Assembly: GCA_963822615.1 (NCBI GenBank)
Contig: CAWGIM010000006.1
Location: 496,001-560,000, forward strand
Direction of reading: 5' to 3'
Origin: Trebonia sp963822615
Lineage (GTDB): Bacteria > Actinomycetota > Actinomycetes > Streptosporangiales > Streptosporangiaceae
Length of the DNA: 64,000 nucleotides
A program made the position numbers and the translations under genes. Below are positions 18,786 through 26,772 of this stretch, piece by piece (the first letter of the stretch is position 1; every line of letters starts with the position of its first letter). The notes beneath the pieces were generated by a model. That model saw only the letters and a list, made by a program, of their open reading frames with translations, was not told where the DNA came from and searched no databases.

Positions 18786-19566
18786 ATGAGGCTGCGATGG
18801 CGTGCGCGGCGGGAACCGCAGCAGGCGTCGGCCGGCCCGCCGCTGCTGGCCGCGGACCCGGCCGCGCCCGCTGCTGGCCGCGGACCCGGCCGGCCTGCTG
18901 GCGGTAAGCGGGCTCGACGAGCCGCCGGTGACCGGTTACCTGCAGCTCCCCGCCCCGGCCCGGCTGGCGCTCACCGCGGGCTGGAACCTGGCCGAGTCAC
19001 TCGGCCTGCCGGTGCTCGGGTACCTGGCGGGCGAGCGGTTCGGCGGCCAGGGGGCGGGGATGGCGGCCGCCACCGTTGTCATCTGGCTGACCGCCATCGC
19101 CAGGAAGCTGCTGACCGGCAGCGTTCCCGGGCTGCTGGTGATCTCGGGCCTGGTCTTCACCCTGCAGGCGGCGCTGGTGCTGGCCACCGGCAGCATGCTG
19201 CTGTTCCTGCTCCAGTTCCCGGTGGCCAACCTCGCGCTGTGCATCCTGTTCGCGCGGACCGCGCCGACCGGCAAGCCGCTGGTGGCCCAGCTCGCGGCCG
19301 AGGTGGTGGCGCTGCGCCAGGCGGGGGCCGCGCACCCCGGCCTCGACCGCTTCTTCCGCGGGGTGACCTGGCTGTGGGCCGGGATCTTCGCGGCGTCCGC
19401 GGTCGGCCTGACGGCACTGCTGGTGGTCGAGCCGGCCGCCGTCTTCCTGCTGCTGTCCACGGTGGTGACGGTGGCCGGGGTGGCCGCCGGGACCATCGCG
19501 TCGGTGCTCTGGTTCATCCGGATGATGCGGCGCGGCGGCCTGCGGGTCCGCTTCGGCCCGGCCTGA
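18786..19566 (+). pseudogene. VC0807-like integral membrane protein, N-terminus disrupted by a 28-bp duplication
   Basis: The main frame encodes about six hydrophobic helices (LALTAGWNLAESLGLPVLGYLAG...LLVISGLVFTLQAALVL...TWLWAGIFAASAVG) in the pattern of the VC0807/DUF3159-like family. The plausible start ATG 18786 (MRLRWRARREPQQ) is in another frame. A 24-bp segment is repeated with a 28-bp period at 18841 and 18869; removing one period joins the two frames as PPLLAADPAGLLAVSGLDEPP. If translation now begins at GTG 18802 or GTG 18928, most of the protein is still made, so it may be functional. No function is known. Confidence 0.6.
18841..18892. repeat. 28-bp-period tandem duplication
   Basis: CGCTGCTGGCCGCGGACC with its following bases occurs at 18841-18864 and again at 18869-18892. 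The 28-bp shift is not a multiple of three and explains the frame change in the membrane-protein gene. Confidence 0.75.
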
Positions 19567-19650
19567 GGTCCCTCCGCTGTTCCCCGCGTTCTCTGCCGTG
19601 GCATGCTGGTGAGGTCACCAGACCAGCGACGGACGTCAAAGGAGCGCGTG

Positions 19651-19962
19651 ATGGGGCAGCGGAACGAAGACGACTTCCCGGCCGAGTTCCACCGGGAGCG
19701 GCGCGAGCACGGCGGAGCGTCGCAGCGGCTTGACGATGACCGGCTAGCCGAGCTGGCTGAGGAAGAGCGGGTCGACGCCGGAATCGACGCCTACGACCCC
19801 GACCGGGTGCCGCCCGCCACCGACGCCCCGCCGGTGTCCGACCCCCGCCAGGACGAGGCGTACCAGGAAGAGCGGGCCGAGCTGCTGCGCGAGATCGACA
19901 AGGGCGAGTTCCGGCAGCCGAGCGAGAGCGACCCGTTCCCGCCGACCCGCTACGAGGACTAG
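19651..19962 (+). CDS. small acidic hypothetical protein
   Basis: 103 aa from ATG 19651, with AAAGGAG upstream. It is highly charged and without hydrophobic segments: Asp/Glu/Arg-rich, with LAELAEEERVDAGIDAYDPDRVPPATDAPP and a C-terminal SDPFPPTRYED. Similar small acidic proteins without assigned function are common in actinomycetes. It is followed directly by a perfect hairpin. Confidence 0.7.
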   Translation: MGQRNEDDFPAEFHRERREHGGASQRLDDDRLAELAEEERVDAGIDAYDPDRVPPATDAPPVSDPRQDEAYQEERAELLREIDKGEFRQPSESDPFPPTRYED

Positions 19963-19966
19963 GGTC

Positions 19967-19995
19967 GGAACCGGCTGGTTCTGCCAGCCGGTTCC
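19967..19995 (+). terminator. perfect 12-bp stem hairpin after the small acidic gene
   Basis: Arms 19967-19978 and 19984-19995 (GGAACCGGCTGG and its complement) enclose a 5-base loop. It begins 5 bp after the stop at 19962. There is no T tract, as is usual in high-GC actinomycetes. Confidence 0.55.
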
Positions 19996-20000
19996 GGCGA

Positions 20001-20045
20001 GCTGGTTTTCGGCCGGCTGGTTTTCGGCGGGCTGGTTTTCGGCGG
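20001..20045. repeat. three tandem 15-bp repeats
   Basis: GCTGGTTTTCGGCCG/GCTGGTTTTCGGCGG units start at 20001, 20016 and 20031, between the hairpin and the MetE-like start at 20059. They occupy the promoter/leader position of that gene and share the GGCTGGTT core with the preceding hairpin. Confidence 0.65.
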
Positions 20046-20058
20046 TAAGGGGCAGCGG

Positions 20059-21225
20059 ATGCGACGGAGCACCGACCGGATTCTGACCACGCACGTCGGA
20101 GCGCTGCAGCGGCCGCCCGAGCTGTCGAAGGCGATGGCCGCCCACGGCCAGTGGGCGGCCGACGTGCTCGGCCAGCTCACCGCGGGCGTCGCCCGCGTGG
20201 TGGGCCGCCAGGTCGAGACCGGGATCGACATCGTCGACGACGGCGAGTTCGGCAAGACGATGTGGAGCCGGTACGTCCTTGACCGGCTGGACGGGGTGAC
20301 GGCCCGGGACAAGTCGCTGACCAGGAACCCGGTCTTCCGCGGCCGCGACCGCGAGCAGTTCCCCGGGTTCTACGCCTGGGCCGACGGCAACGCCACCCTC
20401 TTCGGTTACACCGAGGACAGCAACTTCTTCACCCCGATGCTCACCCAGCCGGTGGTCACCGGGCCGCTGCGGTACCGGCCGGAGGCGGTGGACCGGGACA
20501 TCGCCAACCTGCGGGCGGCGCTGGCCGGGTATCCCGGCCAGGAGGCGTTCCTGCCGACGGTGGCGCCGGCCAGCATCGTGGTCGCCCTGCAGGACGAGTA
20601 CTACGGCAGCGAGGACGAGCTGCTGCGGGCGCTGGCGGACGTGCTGCGGGCGGAGTACCGGGCCATCATCGAGGCCGGCTTCATCCTCCAGGTGGACGAC
20701 GCCTGGGTGCCCGCCAACTGGGACCGCAACCCCGGCTGGGAGCGGGACACCTACCGCCGCTACGCCGCTGCCAGCATCGACGTGCTCAACCAGGCGCTTG
20801 ACGGGCTGCCAGCCGATCGCATCCGCTACCACCTGTGCTGGGGAAGCTGGCACGGCCCGCACGCTAACGACGTCCCGCTGGCGGACCTCGCCGACATCAT
20901 GCTGCGGGTCAACGCGCAGGCGTACCTGGTCGAGGCGGCCAACTCGCGGCACGAGCACGAGTACCACCTGTGGGAGCGGGTGAAGCTGCCGGCCGGGAAG
21001 ATCCTGGTGCCCGGCGTGGTGACCCACGCGACCAACATCGTCGAGCACCCGGAGCTGGTCGCCGAGCGGATCACCCGGTACACCGACCGGCTCGGGGCCG
21101 AGAACGTCATCGCCGGCGCCGACTGCGGCTTCGGCTCGCGTATCCACCCCGAGCTGGGCTGGGCGAAGCTGGCGGCCCTGACCGAGGGGGCCGCGCTGGC
21201 CTCGGCTCGGATCTGGAAGTCCTGA
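20059..21225 (+). CDS. cobalamin-independent methionine synthase (MetE C-terminal-like) family protein
   Basis: 388 aa, about half the length of true MetE, which has two TIM barrels; only the catalytic-barrel equivalent is present. Zinc-ligand positions are recognisable: HLC (in RYHLCWGSWHG), the Glu in YLVEAANSRHEHE and the Cys in GADCGFGSR. VDDGEFGK near the N-terminus is also family-typical. Standalone proteins like this are usually annotated as methionine synthase II or methyltransferase for non-folate donors; the actual methyl donor is unclear. Confidence 0.8.
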   Translation: MRRSTDRILTTHVGALQRPPELSKAMAAHGQWAADVLGQLTAGVARVVGRQVETGIDIVDDGEFGKTMWSRYVLDRLDGVTARDKSLTRNPVFRGRDREQFPGFYAWADGNATLFGYTEDSNFFTPMLTQPVVTGPLRYRPEAVDRDIANLRAALAGYPGQEAFLPTVAPASIVVALQDEYYGSEDELLRALADVLRAEYRAIIEAGFILQVDDAWVPANWDRNPGWERDTYRRYAAASIDVLNQALDGLPADRIRYHLCWGSWHGPHANDVPLADLADIMLRVNAQAYLVEAANSRHEHEYHLWERVKLPAGKILVPGVVTHATNIVEHPELVAERITRYTDRLGAENVIAGADCGFGSRIHPELGWAKLAALTEGAALASARIWKS

Positions 21226-21232
21226 GCGACTC

Positions 21233-21475
21233 TCAGTCGGCAAAGACCTCGGCCGCGCTGGCGGCGGTGAGGGAGCGGTCGAACCAGCGGTCGAGCGTGG
21301 CCAGGTCGGTGCACTCGGCCACCCGGGCGAGCTGCTTCTTGGTGGGGTGCAGGTCGCGGACGGCGAGCACCTTCATGAGGTCGGTGACCTTGGCCTGGGC
21401 CAGGCCCTTGGCGAGTCCCTTGGCGAGTCCCTCGTTGACGAAGCCCTCGACGAAGTCGTCTTTCCACTTGTTCAT
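21233..21475 (-). pseudogene. C-terminal remnant of an Rpn-family (PD-(D/E)XK) nuclease-like protein
   Basis: From ATG 21475 only 80 aa are encoded: FVEGFVNEGLAKGLAKGLAQ, a Gly-periodic helix, then LARVAECTDLATLDRWFDRSLTAASAAEVFA. This is the tail that follows the nuclease domain in the large actinobacterial Rpn/transposase-like families. No PD-(D/E)XK core is visible upstream in any frame, so the gene seems to be truncated. It is unlikely to be catalytic, although a short regulatory protein is possible. Confidence 0.55.
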
Positions 21476-21653
21476 GCGTTGACGGTAACCCGCACGATTT
21501 AGCGACTGACGGAGAAACACCGCGATAATCGGCAGTCCAGATGAAATGTTCATTTCGCAATTATTTGCGGGCAATCGGCGCCTGGGTGGGCGGCCGTTGC
21601 GCGGGCAGCGCCACCAGGTCCACTCTGGTCACGTAGCTGCAGGCCCAAGCCTT

Positions 21654-21699
21654 AGGGTGGAAATAAATTAGGGCTATTGCCCCAATTTATTTCCACCCT
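21654..21699. repeat. long AT-rich hairpin in an intergenic region
   Basis: Perfect 16-bp arms AGGGTGGAAATAAATT (21654-21669) and its complement (21684-21699), plus an inner 4-bp GGGC/GCCC stem with a TATT loop. It is strikingly AT-rich for this genome. The surrounding gap 21576-21971 has no convincing gene; a GACTTAAGTC palindrome lies at about 21763. The hairpin may be a mobile-element end or a transcription signal. Confidence 0.75.
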
Positions 21700-21971
21700 G
21701 CACAGAAGTTCCACGAGAATGCCGCTACCGGAGGGAATCTGGTGGTCAGTGGCCCTCGTCGGCGACTTAAGTCAGCGGCATTGGGCTATGGCGCCCCTAT
21801 TTCACGCGCCAAGCTCGCGGGCCGCGCGAAAGTGGCTGGAGGGACGGCCGTGCGCCTGGCTGCCGGGTGGCGGCGGAGCGGGGCGGCCGCCGGGCGGGGG
21901 CGGGGAGGGGGCGGCCTGGCCGGTACCGCCCGCGGCTACGCCCCAGCGGCTAGCGTCCCGGCGCCCCGCGG

Positions 21972-23240
21972 CTAGGGGCGCGGGCGGCGGACGCCGAGGC
22001 GTTCCAGGCGGTGGTTGCTGAACCGGCCGCCGGGGTCGAGGCGCTCGAACAGGTCGCGGGCGTCGCCCAGCCGCGGGTACAGCTCGGCCAGCCGGGCGGG
22101 CCCGAGGCGGGACACCTTGCCCCAGTGCGGGCGGGCCTCGAACGGTGCCAGGGCCGCTTCCACCTCGCGGACCGCGGCGTCCACCGCGTCCGGGCGGTTG
22201 TACCAGGTGAAGTGCAGGGCCACGGTGTCACGGAGGTAGGAGCCGCTGAGCCACAGCCGGTCGGCCGCGGTCGACCGGATCTCGGAGATCATCAGCGCTG
22301 GCGCGATCCGGTGGGCGCGGCGCCGGATCGCCGCCAGTGCTCGCGGGCCGTGCCGCCGGTCGACGAAGTACTCCGACTGGATCTCATCACCGTTGCTCGG
22401 GGTCGCCTCAAGCCGGAAGTGCGGGAGCGCGGCCAGCCACGGGACGGCCTGGCCGAGGACCGTGAGGTTGTCGGCCGGGCCGTCGAGGAACTGCTCCCGG
22501 TCCGTTCCGCGACGGGCGCCGAAGAACTCGTCCTGGCCGGGCCCGGGCTCGTCGCCGGGCTCGGCCCGGCGCTTGACCCAGGCGGCGCGCAGCGTGTCGC
22601 CGGCCCAGTCGGTGAACAGGCTGACGCTGTAGGCGGCGGCCAGCACCGCCTCCAGCTCGTCAAGCACCCGGTCCCAGCCCAGCCCGGGGTAGGCGTCCTG
22701 GCGGACCAGGTAGCTGGGCTGGATGTCGAGGGTAACCCGGACGACGATGCCGAACGCGCCGAGGCCGACCGCCAGCCCGGCGAAGTCCGGGTCGGCCCGG
22801 GTCACCCGGCGCAGCTCGCCGCCGGCCGCCACGTAGTCCAGGCCGGCCAGGGCGGCCGACAGCACCTGGTTGCGGCTGCCGGAGCCGTGGGTGCCGGTGG
22901 CGGTCGCGCCCGCGACCGAGATGTGCGGCAGCGAGCCGAGGTTGCCCAGCGCCCAGCCCCGGTCTTGCAGCCAGGCGGCGAGCTTGCCGTAGGTCATCCC
23001 CGCGCCCGCCGTCACCGTGCCCGCGGCCGGGTCGATGACCGGGTCGGCGGGCAGGCCCGCCACCGAGACGAGGGTGGCGCCGTTGTCGGCCAGGTCGTTG
23101 AACGTGTGCCGGGTGCCCAGTGCCCGCACCCGCCCGCCCGCCGCGAGCGCCCGCCGCACGTCGTCGACGGTGCGCGCGGCGACCAGCTCCCGCGCGGTGT
23201 ACTGGTAGTTACCTGACCAGTTCCACAGCCCTGCCGTCAC
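21972..23240 (-). CDS. alditol oxidase (AldO-like FAD-binding oxidoreductase)
   Basis: 422 aa from GTG 23240, with AGGAGG four bases upstream; the open frame extends upstream but that part is not needed. It follows Streptomyces AldO closely: WSGNYQYTARELVAARTVDDVRR, the FAD loop GTRHTFND (His in the position of the covalent flavin attachment), SLPHISVAGATATGTHGSG, AAYSVSLFTDW and the C-terminal ARPHWGKV...DPGGRFSN. The family oxidises xylitol or sorbitol at C1 with O2, giving an aldose and H2O2, in the cytoplasm. Confidence 0.88.
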   Translation of the reverse strand: MTAGLWNWSGNYQYTARELVAARTVDDVRRALAAGGRVRALGTRHTFNDLADNGATLVSVAGLPADPVIDPAAGTVTAGAGMTYGKLAAWLQDRGWALGNLGSLPHISVAGATATGTHGSGSRNQVLSAALAGLDYVAAGGELRRVTRADPDFAGLAVGLGAFGIVVRVTLDIQPSYLVRQDAYPGLGWDRVLDELEAVLAAAYSVSLFTDWAGDTLRAAWVKRRAEPGDEPGPGQDEFFGARRGTDREQFLDGPADNLTVLGQAVPWLAALPHFRLEATPSNGDEIQSEYFVDRRHGPRALAAIRRRAHRIAPALMISEIRSTAADRLWLSGSYLRDTVALHFTWYNRPDAVDAAVREVEAALAPFEARPHWGKVSRLGPARLAELYPRLGDARDLFERLDPGGRFSNHRLERLGVRRPRP

Positions 23241-23350
23241 CGCGCCTCCTGGTCTGCCCTTACTAGCATCCAAGCACGCCGACAAACATAAGGACATCAG
23301 CCCGAACGGGTGCGGCGCCGCTGTCAGACCCGTTCGCTAGCATCGGCGGC

Positions 23351-23683
23351 ATGGCCTATGACGAAGTCCTTGCCGGCCGGATCAGGGACCTGGTCGGCCC
23401 CGACCCGGAGCTGACGGAGAAGAAGATGTTCGGCGGCCTCGGGTTCCTCATCCGCGGGCACCTGGCGATCAGCGCCAGCGGGCAGGGCGGCATCCTCACC
23501 CGGGTCGACCCCGGACAGGCGGATGAGCTGGTCGCCGTCACCCCGGCCACGGTGGCGGTGATGCGCGGCCGGGAGATGCCCGGCTGGCTGCGGGTGGCGG
23601 CCGGCGACCTGGCCACCGACGACGACCTGGAGCCCTGGGTGGAGCGCGGCATCGCCTTCGCCCGCTCGCTGCCGCCCAAGTAG
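23351..23683 (+). CDS. TfoX/Sxy family N-terminal domain protein
   Basis: 110 aa, a standalone TfoX_N domain: AYDEVLAGRIRDLVG, KKMFGGLGFLIRGHLAISA, PGWLRVAAGDLATDDDLEPWVERGIAFARSLPPK. These single-domain proteins are widespread in actinobacteria, and their role is not established; the competence role of Sxy cannot be assumed. It is an independent unit with its ATG at 23351. Confidence 0.9.
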   Translation: MAYDEVLAGRIRDLVGPDPELTEKKMFGGLGFLIRGHLAISASGQGGILTRVDPGQADELVAVTPATVAVMRGREMPGWLRVAAGDLATDDDLEPWVERGIAFARSLPPK

Positions 23684-23786
23684 CCGGCGCCATGGTCGCG
23701 CCGGGCAGCCCGGCGCGACGGGGCGGGCAGCCGGGTCAGGCAGCCGGGTCAGTCGGCCGGGTCAGTCAGCTGGTCAGGCAGCCGGG

Positions 23787-24671
23787 TCAGGCCGCGGGCA
23801 CCGGCACCCGGAAGGCGAGCAGGCTGGCGTCGCGGGCGGCCGCCCGGGCGGCCGAGCTGAAATCGGGCGCGGCGCAGGCGAACAGGGTGCGGCCGTCGGC
23901 ACCGCCGAGCGCGCAGGCGAAGACCGGCGAGCCGGGCCGCAACTCGTCGGCGATGTCGCCGCCCTCTTTCACTCGCAGCAGCCGGCCGCCGAACGCATCG
24001 GCGATCCACACCGCTCCCTCGGCGTCCGCGCAGGCGCCGTCCGGTGCCACCATGATCTGGGCGAAGAGCTTGTCCATGGCCCGGCCGGCGGGCAGCGGGG
24101 CGAACTCGGCCCAGATCCGGCGGTTTTCCAGCCGCCCGTCCGGGGTCACGTCGAAGGCGGTGCAGCGGTTGCCGAACGTCTCGTTGACGACCAGCGTGCC
24201 GTCCGGGGTGAACACGCAGCCGTTGGGTAGCCACAGGCCGGCCGCCGCCTCGGACACGGTTCCGTCCGGGTCGACCCGGCACAGCGACGCGGTCTCCAGC
24301 GGCCCGCCGCCGTGCAGGTCGAACCCGAAGTTGCCGACGTAGGCGCGGCCGGCGGCGTCGACCACCATGTCGTTGGCGTGCCCGGTGGCGTACCCGCGCA
24401 GGTCGGCGTGCGTCACCAGGGTGCCGTCGGCTTCCCGGCGCAGCACCTTGCGGTCGAGCATCGACACCACCAGCAGCCGGCCGTCGGGCAGCCAGCCGAG
24501 GCCGGACGGCTGACCGGGGACGACCGCCTCGGTACGCAGGTCGGAGCCGTCCTCCCGGGCCGAAAGGACGTGGTGGGCGTAGAAGTCGGAGAAGAAGATC
24601 CGGTTGTCGCGCCAGCGCGGGGCCTCAAGGAAAGCGAAACCGGTCGCTACCGTGGTCGGCGCAGTTGTCAT
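23787..24671 (-). CDS. SMP-30/gluconolactonase family beta-propeller hydrolase
   Basis: 294 aa from ATG 24671. Propeller strands carry the metal-site residues of the family: FLEAPRW (Glu), GHANDMVVDAAG (Asn), LPNGCVFTPDGTLVVNETFG (Asn, Glu) and the following GAVWIADAF. It probably hydrolyses a sugar lactone. The neighbour AldO-type oxidase could supply an aldonolactone, but the two are not in one operon. An alternative ATG at 24695 lacks a ribosome site. Confidence 0.85.
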   Translation of the reverse strand: MTTAPTTVATGFAFLEAPRWRDNRIFFSDFYAHHVLSAREDGSDLRTEAVVPGQPSGLGWLPDGRLLVVSMLDRKVLRREADGTLVTHADLRGYATGHANDMVVDAAGRAYVGNFGFDLHGGGPLETASLCRVDPDGTVSEAAAGLWLPNGCVFTPDGTLVVNETFGNRCTAFDVTPDGRLENRRIWAEFAPLPAGRAMDKLFAQIMVAPDGACADAEGAVWIADAFGGRLLRVKEGGDIADELRPGSPVFACALGGADGRTLFACAAPDFSSAARAAARDASLLAFRVPVPAA

Positions 24672-24848
24672 CGTGTCCGCCCTTGGAACTGTCATGACGT
24701 CTGGAGCCTGGCTGATTCTAGTGATACTCCGGGGCGGGCCTGCCGCCAAGGGCACGCCAAGCGCGCGCCCGGCCACGCCCCGGGCAGGCTCGGCGGAGAC
24801 GGCCACCCGGCCGGGGCGGTACCGAGCGGCCGGCGCCGAGACGTTGAC

Positions 24849-24867
24849 TTAGGTAAGCCTTACCTAA
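24849..24867. promoter_or_regulatory. DmdR/IdeR-type iron box
   Basis: TTAGGTAAGCCTTACCTAA is a 19-bp palindrome, perfect except at the central base, and matches the actinobacterial iron-box consensus. TTGACT just upstream (24844-24849) looks like a -35 element. It is 13 bp before the start of the DUF2470 gene, so that gene is probably repressed when iron is sufficient. Confidence 0.88.
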
Positions 24868-24880
24868 TTTAATTGGGCTC

Positions 24881-25606
24881 ATGGATTTCGACGTGCTCCC
24901 CGGCCCCTCGCTGCCCGAGCGGGCCAGGACCGCGCTGGCGCGGGCGGCGACCGCCTTCGTGAGCGACCCCAGCGTGCCCGGCGCGCCCCCGGTGACCAGT
25001 CAGGTGCCCGTCCGGGCGACGCGCGACGGCAGCCCGCTGCTGCTGCCGCGAACCGGGTCACTGGTGGCGGCCTGGCTGGCGGGCGGCCCGGACGACGTGC
25101 GGGTCTCGCTGCCGGCCGGCCCGCCGTTCGCCGCGCTGCGGCTGACCGGGAGGGTCCGCCGGGTCGCGGCGGCGGGCGACTCGGGCATCACCGCCTGCGC
25201 GGTCGCGGTCGACGCGATCGAGTTCACCGGGGCCAGCCAGGCACCGGTGCCGGTCGCGGACTACCGGGCGGCGGCGCCCGACCCGCTGTGGCGGGTCGCG
25301 CCCCGGCTGCTGCACCACCTGGAGCACGGCCACCCGGGTGACCTGGTCCGCTGCGTCCGCGCGCACGGGATGACCCGGGCCGAGTGGGTGGTGCCGCGCG
25401 GCCTGGACCGCTACGGCCTTGAGCTGCTGGTGCTCACCGCCGACGGGATCGCGGCGGTCCGGCTGTCCTTCCCCGACGGGCCGGTAGCGGCACTGGACGA
25501 TGTGCCGGTCTCGCTGCGGGCCGCGCTCACCTGCCGCTGCCGCTGCGACCCGGGCCACCGGCCCGGGCCGGGAACCGAGCCCGGGCAGCGCGACCGCCAG
25601 CGCTGA
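24881..25606 (+). CDS. DUF2470 domain protein, iron-regulated (haem-utilisation-like)
   Basis: 241 aa. The C-terminal DUF2470 segment is clear: LEHGHPGDLVRCVRAHG, EWVVPRGLDRYGLELLVLTADG, AVRLSFPDGPVAAL. The N-terminal half (LLLPRTGSLVAAWLAGGPDDVRVSLPA) resembles the split-barrel part of HugZ-like haem-degrading proteins but is diverged. An iron box lies directly upstream, supporting a role in iron or haem acquisition. No transporter genes are adjacent. The Cys-rich CRCRCD near the end is unusual. Confidence 0.8.
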   Translation: MDFDVLPGPSLPERARTALARAATAFVSDPSVPGAPPVTSQVPVRATRDGSPLLLPRTGSLVAAWLAGGPDDVRVSLPAGPPFAALRLTGRVRRVAAAGDSGITACAVAVDAIEFTGASQAPVPVADYRAAAPDPLWRVAPRLLHHLEHGHPGDLVRCVRAHGMTRAEWVVPRGLDRYGLELLVLTADGIAAVRLSFPDGPVAALDDVPVSLRAALTCRCRCDPGHRPGPGTEPGQRDRQR

Positions 25607-25636
25607 GCCGGCCCGGCCAGGCCGGCGCCACGGCCG

Positions 25637-26065
25637 TCAGCCGCGGAGGCTGGCGATCTCCGCCCGGGCGGCCGCCACCAGCTCCTCGTTGGTGCTGGCG
25701 TGGCCCTGCAGCCCCCACCCGCCGGGGAGCGCCTCGGTCAGCAGCACCCAGGTGCGCCCGGCCAGCGACGCGTCCCCGGCCGCCTCGGCGACGATCGCGG
25801 TGAACCGCGCCACCACGTCGAGCTGCTGGCCGCGGTCGAGCGCGCCCGCGTTGGTCAGCACCTGCACCCGCACGTAGTCACTGGCGCCGTCCACGTTGGA
25901 GATCGCGGTGGCGGGCAGCTCGTGCACGAAGGCGGCGGTGTTGCGGCGGAACAGCGGGATGTCGGGTACCTGCTCGACCTGCATCAGGGTGGCGGCCAGC
26001 GTGGCCGCCAGGGCGTGCGCGTCGGCGAAGGTGCCCGGGGCACAGTACACGTCGATCATCGGCAT
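25637..26065 (-). CDS. tautomerase-superfamily protein (4-oxalocrotonate tautomerase-like)
   Basis: 142 aa. The start at ATG 26065 is chosen because the next residue is Pro (MPMIDVYC), and an N-terminal proline is the catalytic base in this superfamily. Two beta-alpha-beta units can be traced (residues 2-60 and about 75-120), which suits the fused, longer members of the family. It is divergent from a TetR regulator with palindromes in between, so its expression is probably induced by a small ligand. Confidence 0.75.
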   Translation of the reverse strand: MPMIDVYCAPGTFADAHALAATLAATLMQVEQVPDIPLFRRNTAAFVHELPATAISNVDGASDYVRVQVLTNAGALDRGQQLDVVARFTAIVAEAAGDASLAGRTWVLLTEALPGGWGLQGHASTNEELVAAARAEIASLRG

Positions 26066-26095
26066 GGTGGGTTCACTCCCCATCGTTGACCTGCC

Positions 26096-26129
26096 ATTAT
26101 GACGAGTGTCATAATAGTATGACGGTCAT
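26096..26129. promoter_or_regulatory. paired TetR-type operator palindromes
   Basis: ATTATGAC-N4-GTCATAAT (26096-26115) is a perfect 8-bp-arm palindrome, followed by ATGAC-G-GTCAT (26119-26129). Both share the ATGAC half-site and lie in the gap between the tautomerase (26065) and tetR (26190) starts. Confidence 0.7.
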
Positions 26130-26189
26130 CATAGCCCGGGAGCGCGGTAGGTTGGCAAGCGCTCCGACTAAGAGGGAAGGTGAGCGGCC

Positions 26190-26759
26190 GTGCCGGGCGA
26201 TGCGCGGGACCGGATGGTCGCCAGCGCGGTGAAGCTGCTCGCCGTGCACGGCTTCCAGGCCACCAGCTTCTCCGCCGTGCTTGATGACTCGGGGGCGCCC
26301 CGCGGGTCGATCTACCATCACTTCCCGGCGGGCAAGGACCAGCTGGTCGCCGCCGCCATCGACGTGGCGGGCGAGCGGGCGCTGACGCTCACCGAGTCCT
26401 TCTCCGGGCTGCCGGCGGCGGAGATCGTCGACGCGTTCGCTGACTTGTGGCGGGCGGTGCTCGTCCGGTCGCAGTTCCGGGCGGGCTGCGCGCTGCTCGC
26501 GGTCACCGTCAGCGCGGACGCGCCCGAGCTGGTCGAGCGGGCGGCCGCGATCTTCCGGGCCTGGCGCGAGCGGCTCGGCCAGGCGTTCGCGGCGGCCGGG
26601 GTGGAGCCGACCCGGGCGCGGGCGCTGGCGCTGACGCTCATCGCCGGGTGCGAGGGCGCGGTGGTGCTGTGCCGGGCGGAGCGCTCGCTCGAGCCGCTCG
26701 ACGCGGTGGCGGCGCAGCTCCGCGACCTGGCCGCGGCACAGGCGGCCGGCCGGGCCTGA
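26190..26759 (+). CDS. TetR/AcrR-family regulator (LmrA/YxaF-like)
   Basis: 189 aa from GTG 26190. The N-terminal HTH is MVASAVKLLAVHGFQATSFSAVLDDSGAPRGSIYHHFPAGKDQL. The ligand domain contains the Cys of FRAGCALLAVTV, as in YxaF/LmrA-type regulators. It probably represses itself and the divergent tautomerase gene through the ATGAC/GTCAT palindromes. Confidence 0.88.
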   Translation: MPGDARDRMVASAVKLLAVHGFQATSFSAVLDDSGAPRGSIYHHFPAGKDQLVAAAIDVAGERALTLTESFSGLPAAEIVDAFADLWRAVLVRSQFRAGCALLAVTVSADAPELVERAAAIFRAWRERLGQAFAAAGVEPTRARALALTLIAGCEGAVVLCRAERSLEPLDAVAAQLRDLAAAQAAGRA

Positions 26760-26772
26760 CGGCGCCAGGCGG

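Noticed and set aside
19978..21225. Long minus-strand frame opposite the MetE-like gene
   Set aside because: Pro/Arg/Gly-rich shadow frame produced by high third-position GC; the plus strand has zinc-ligand motifs.
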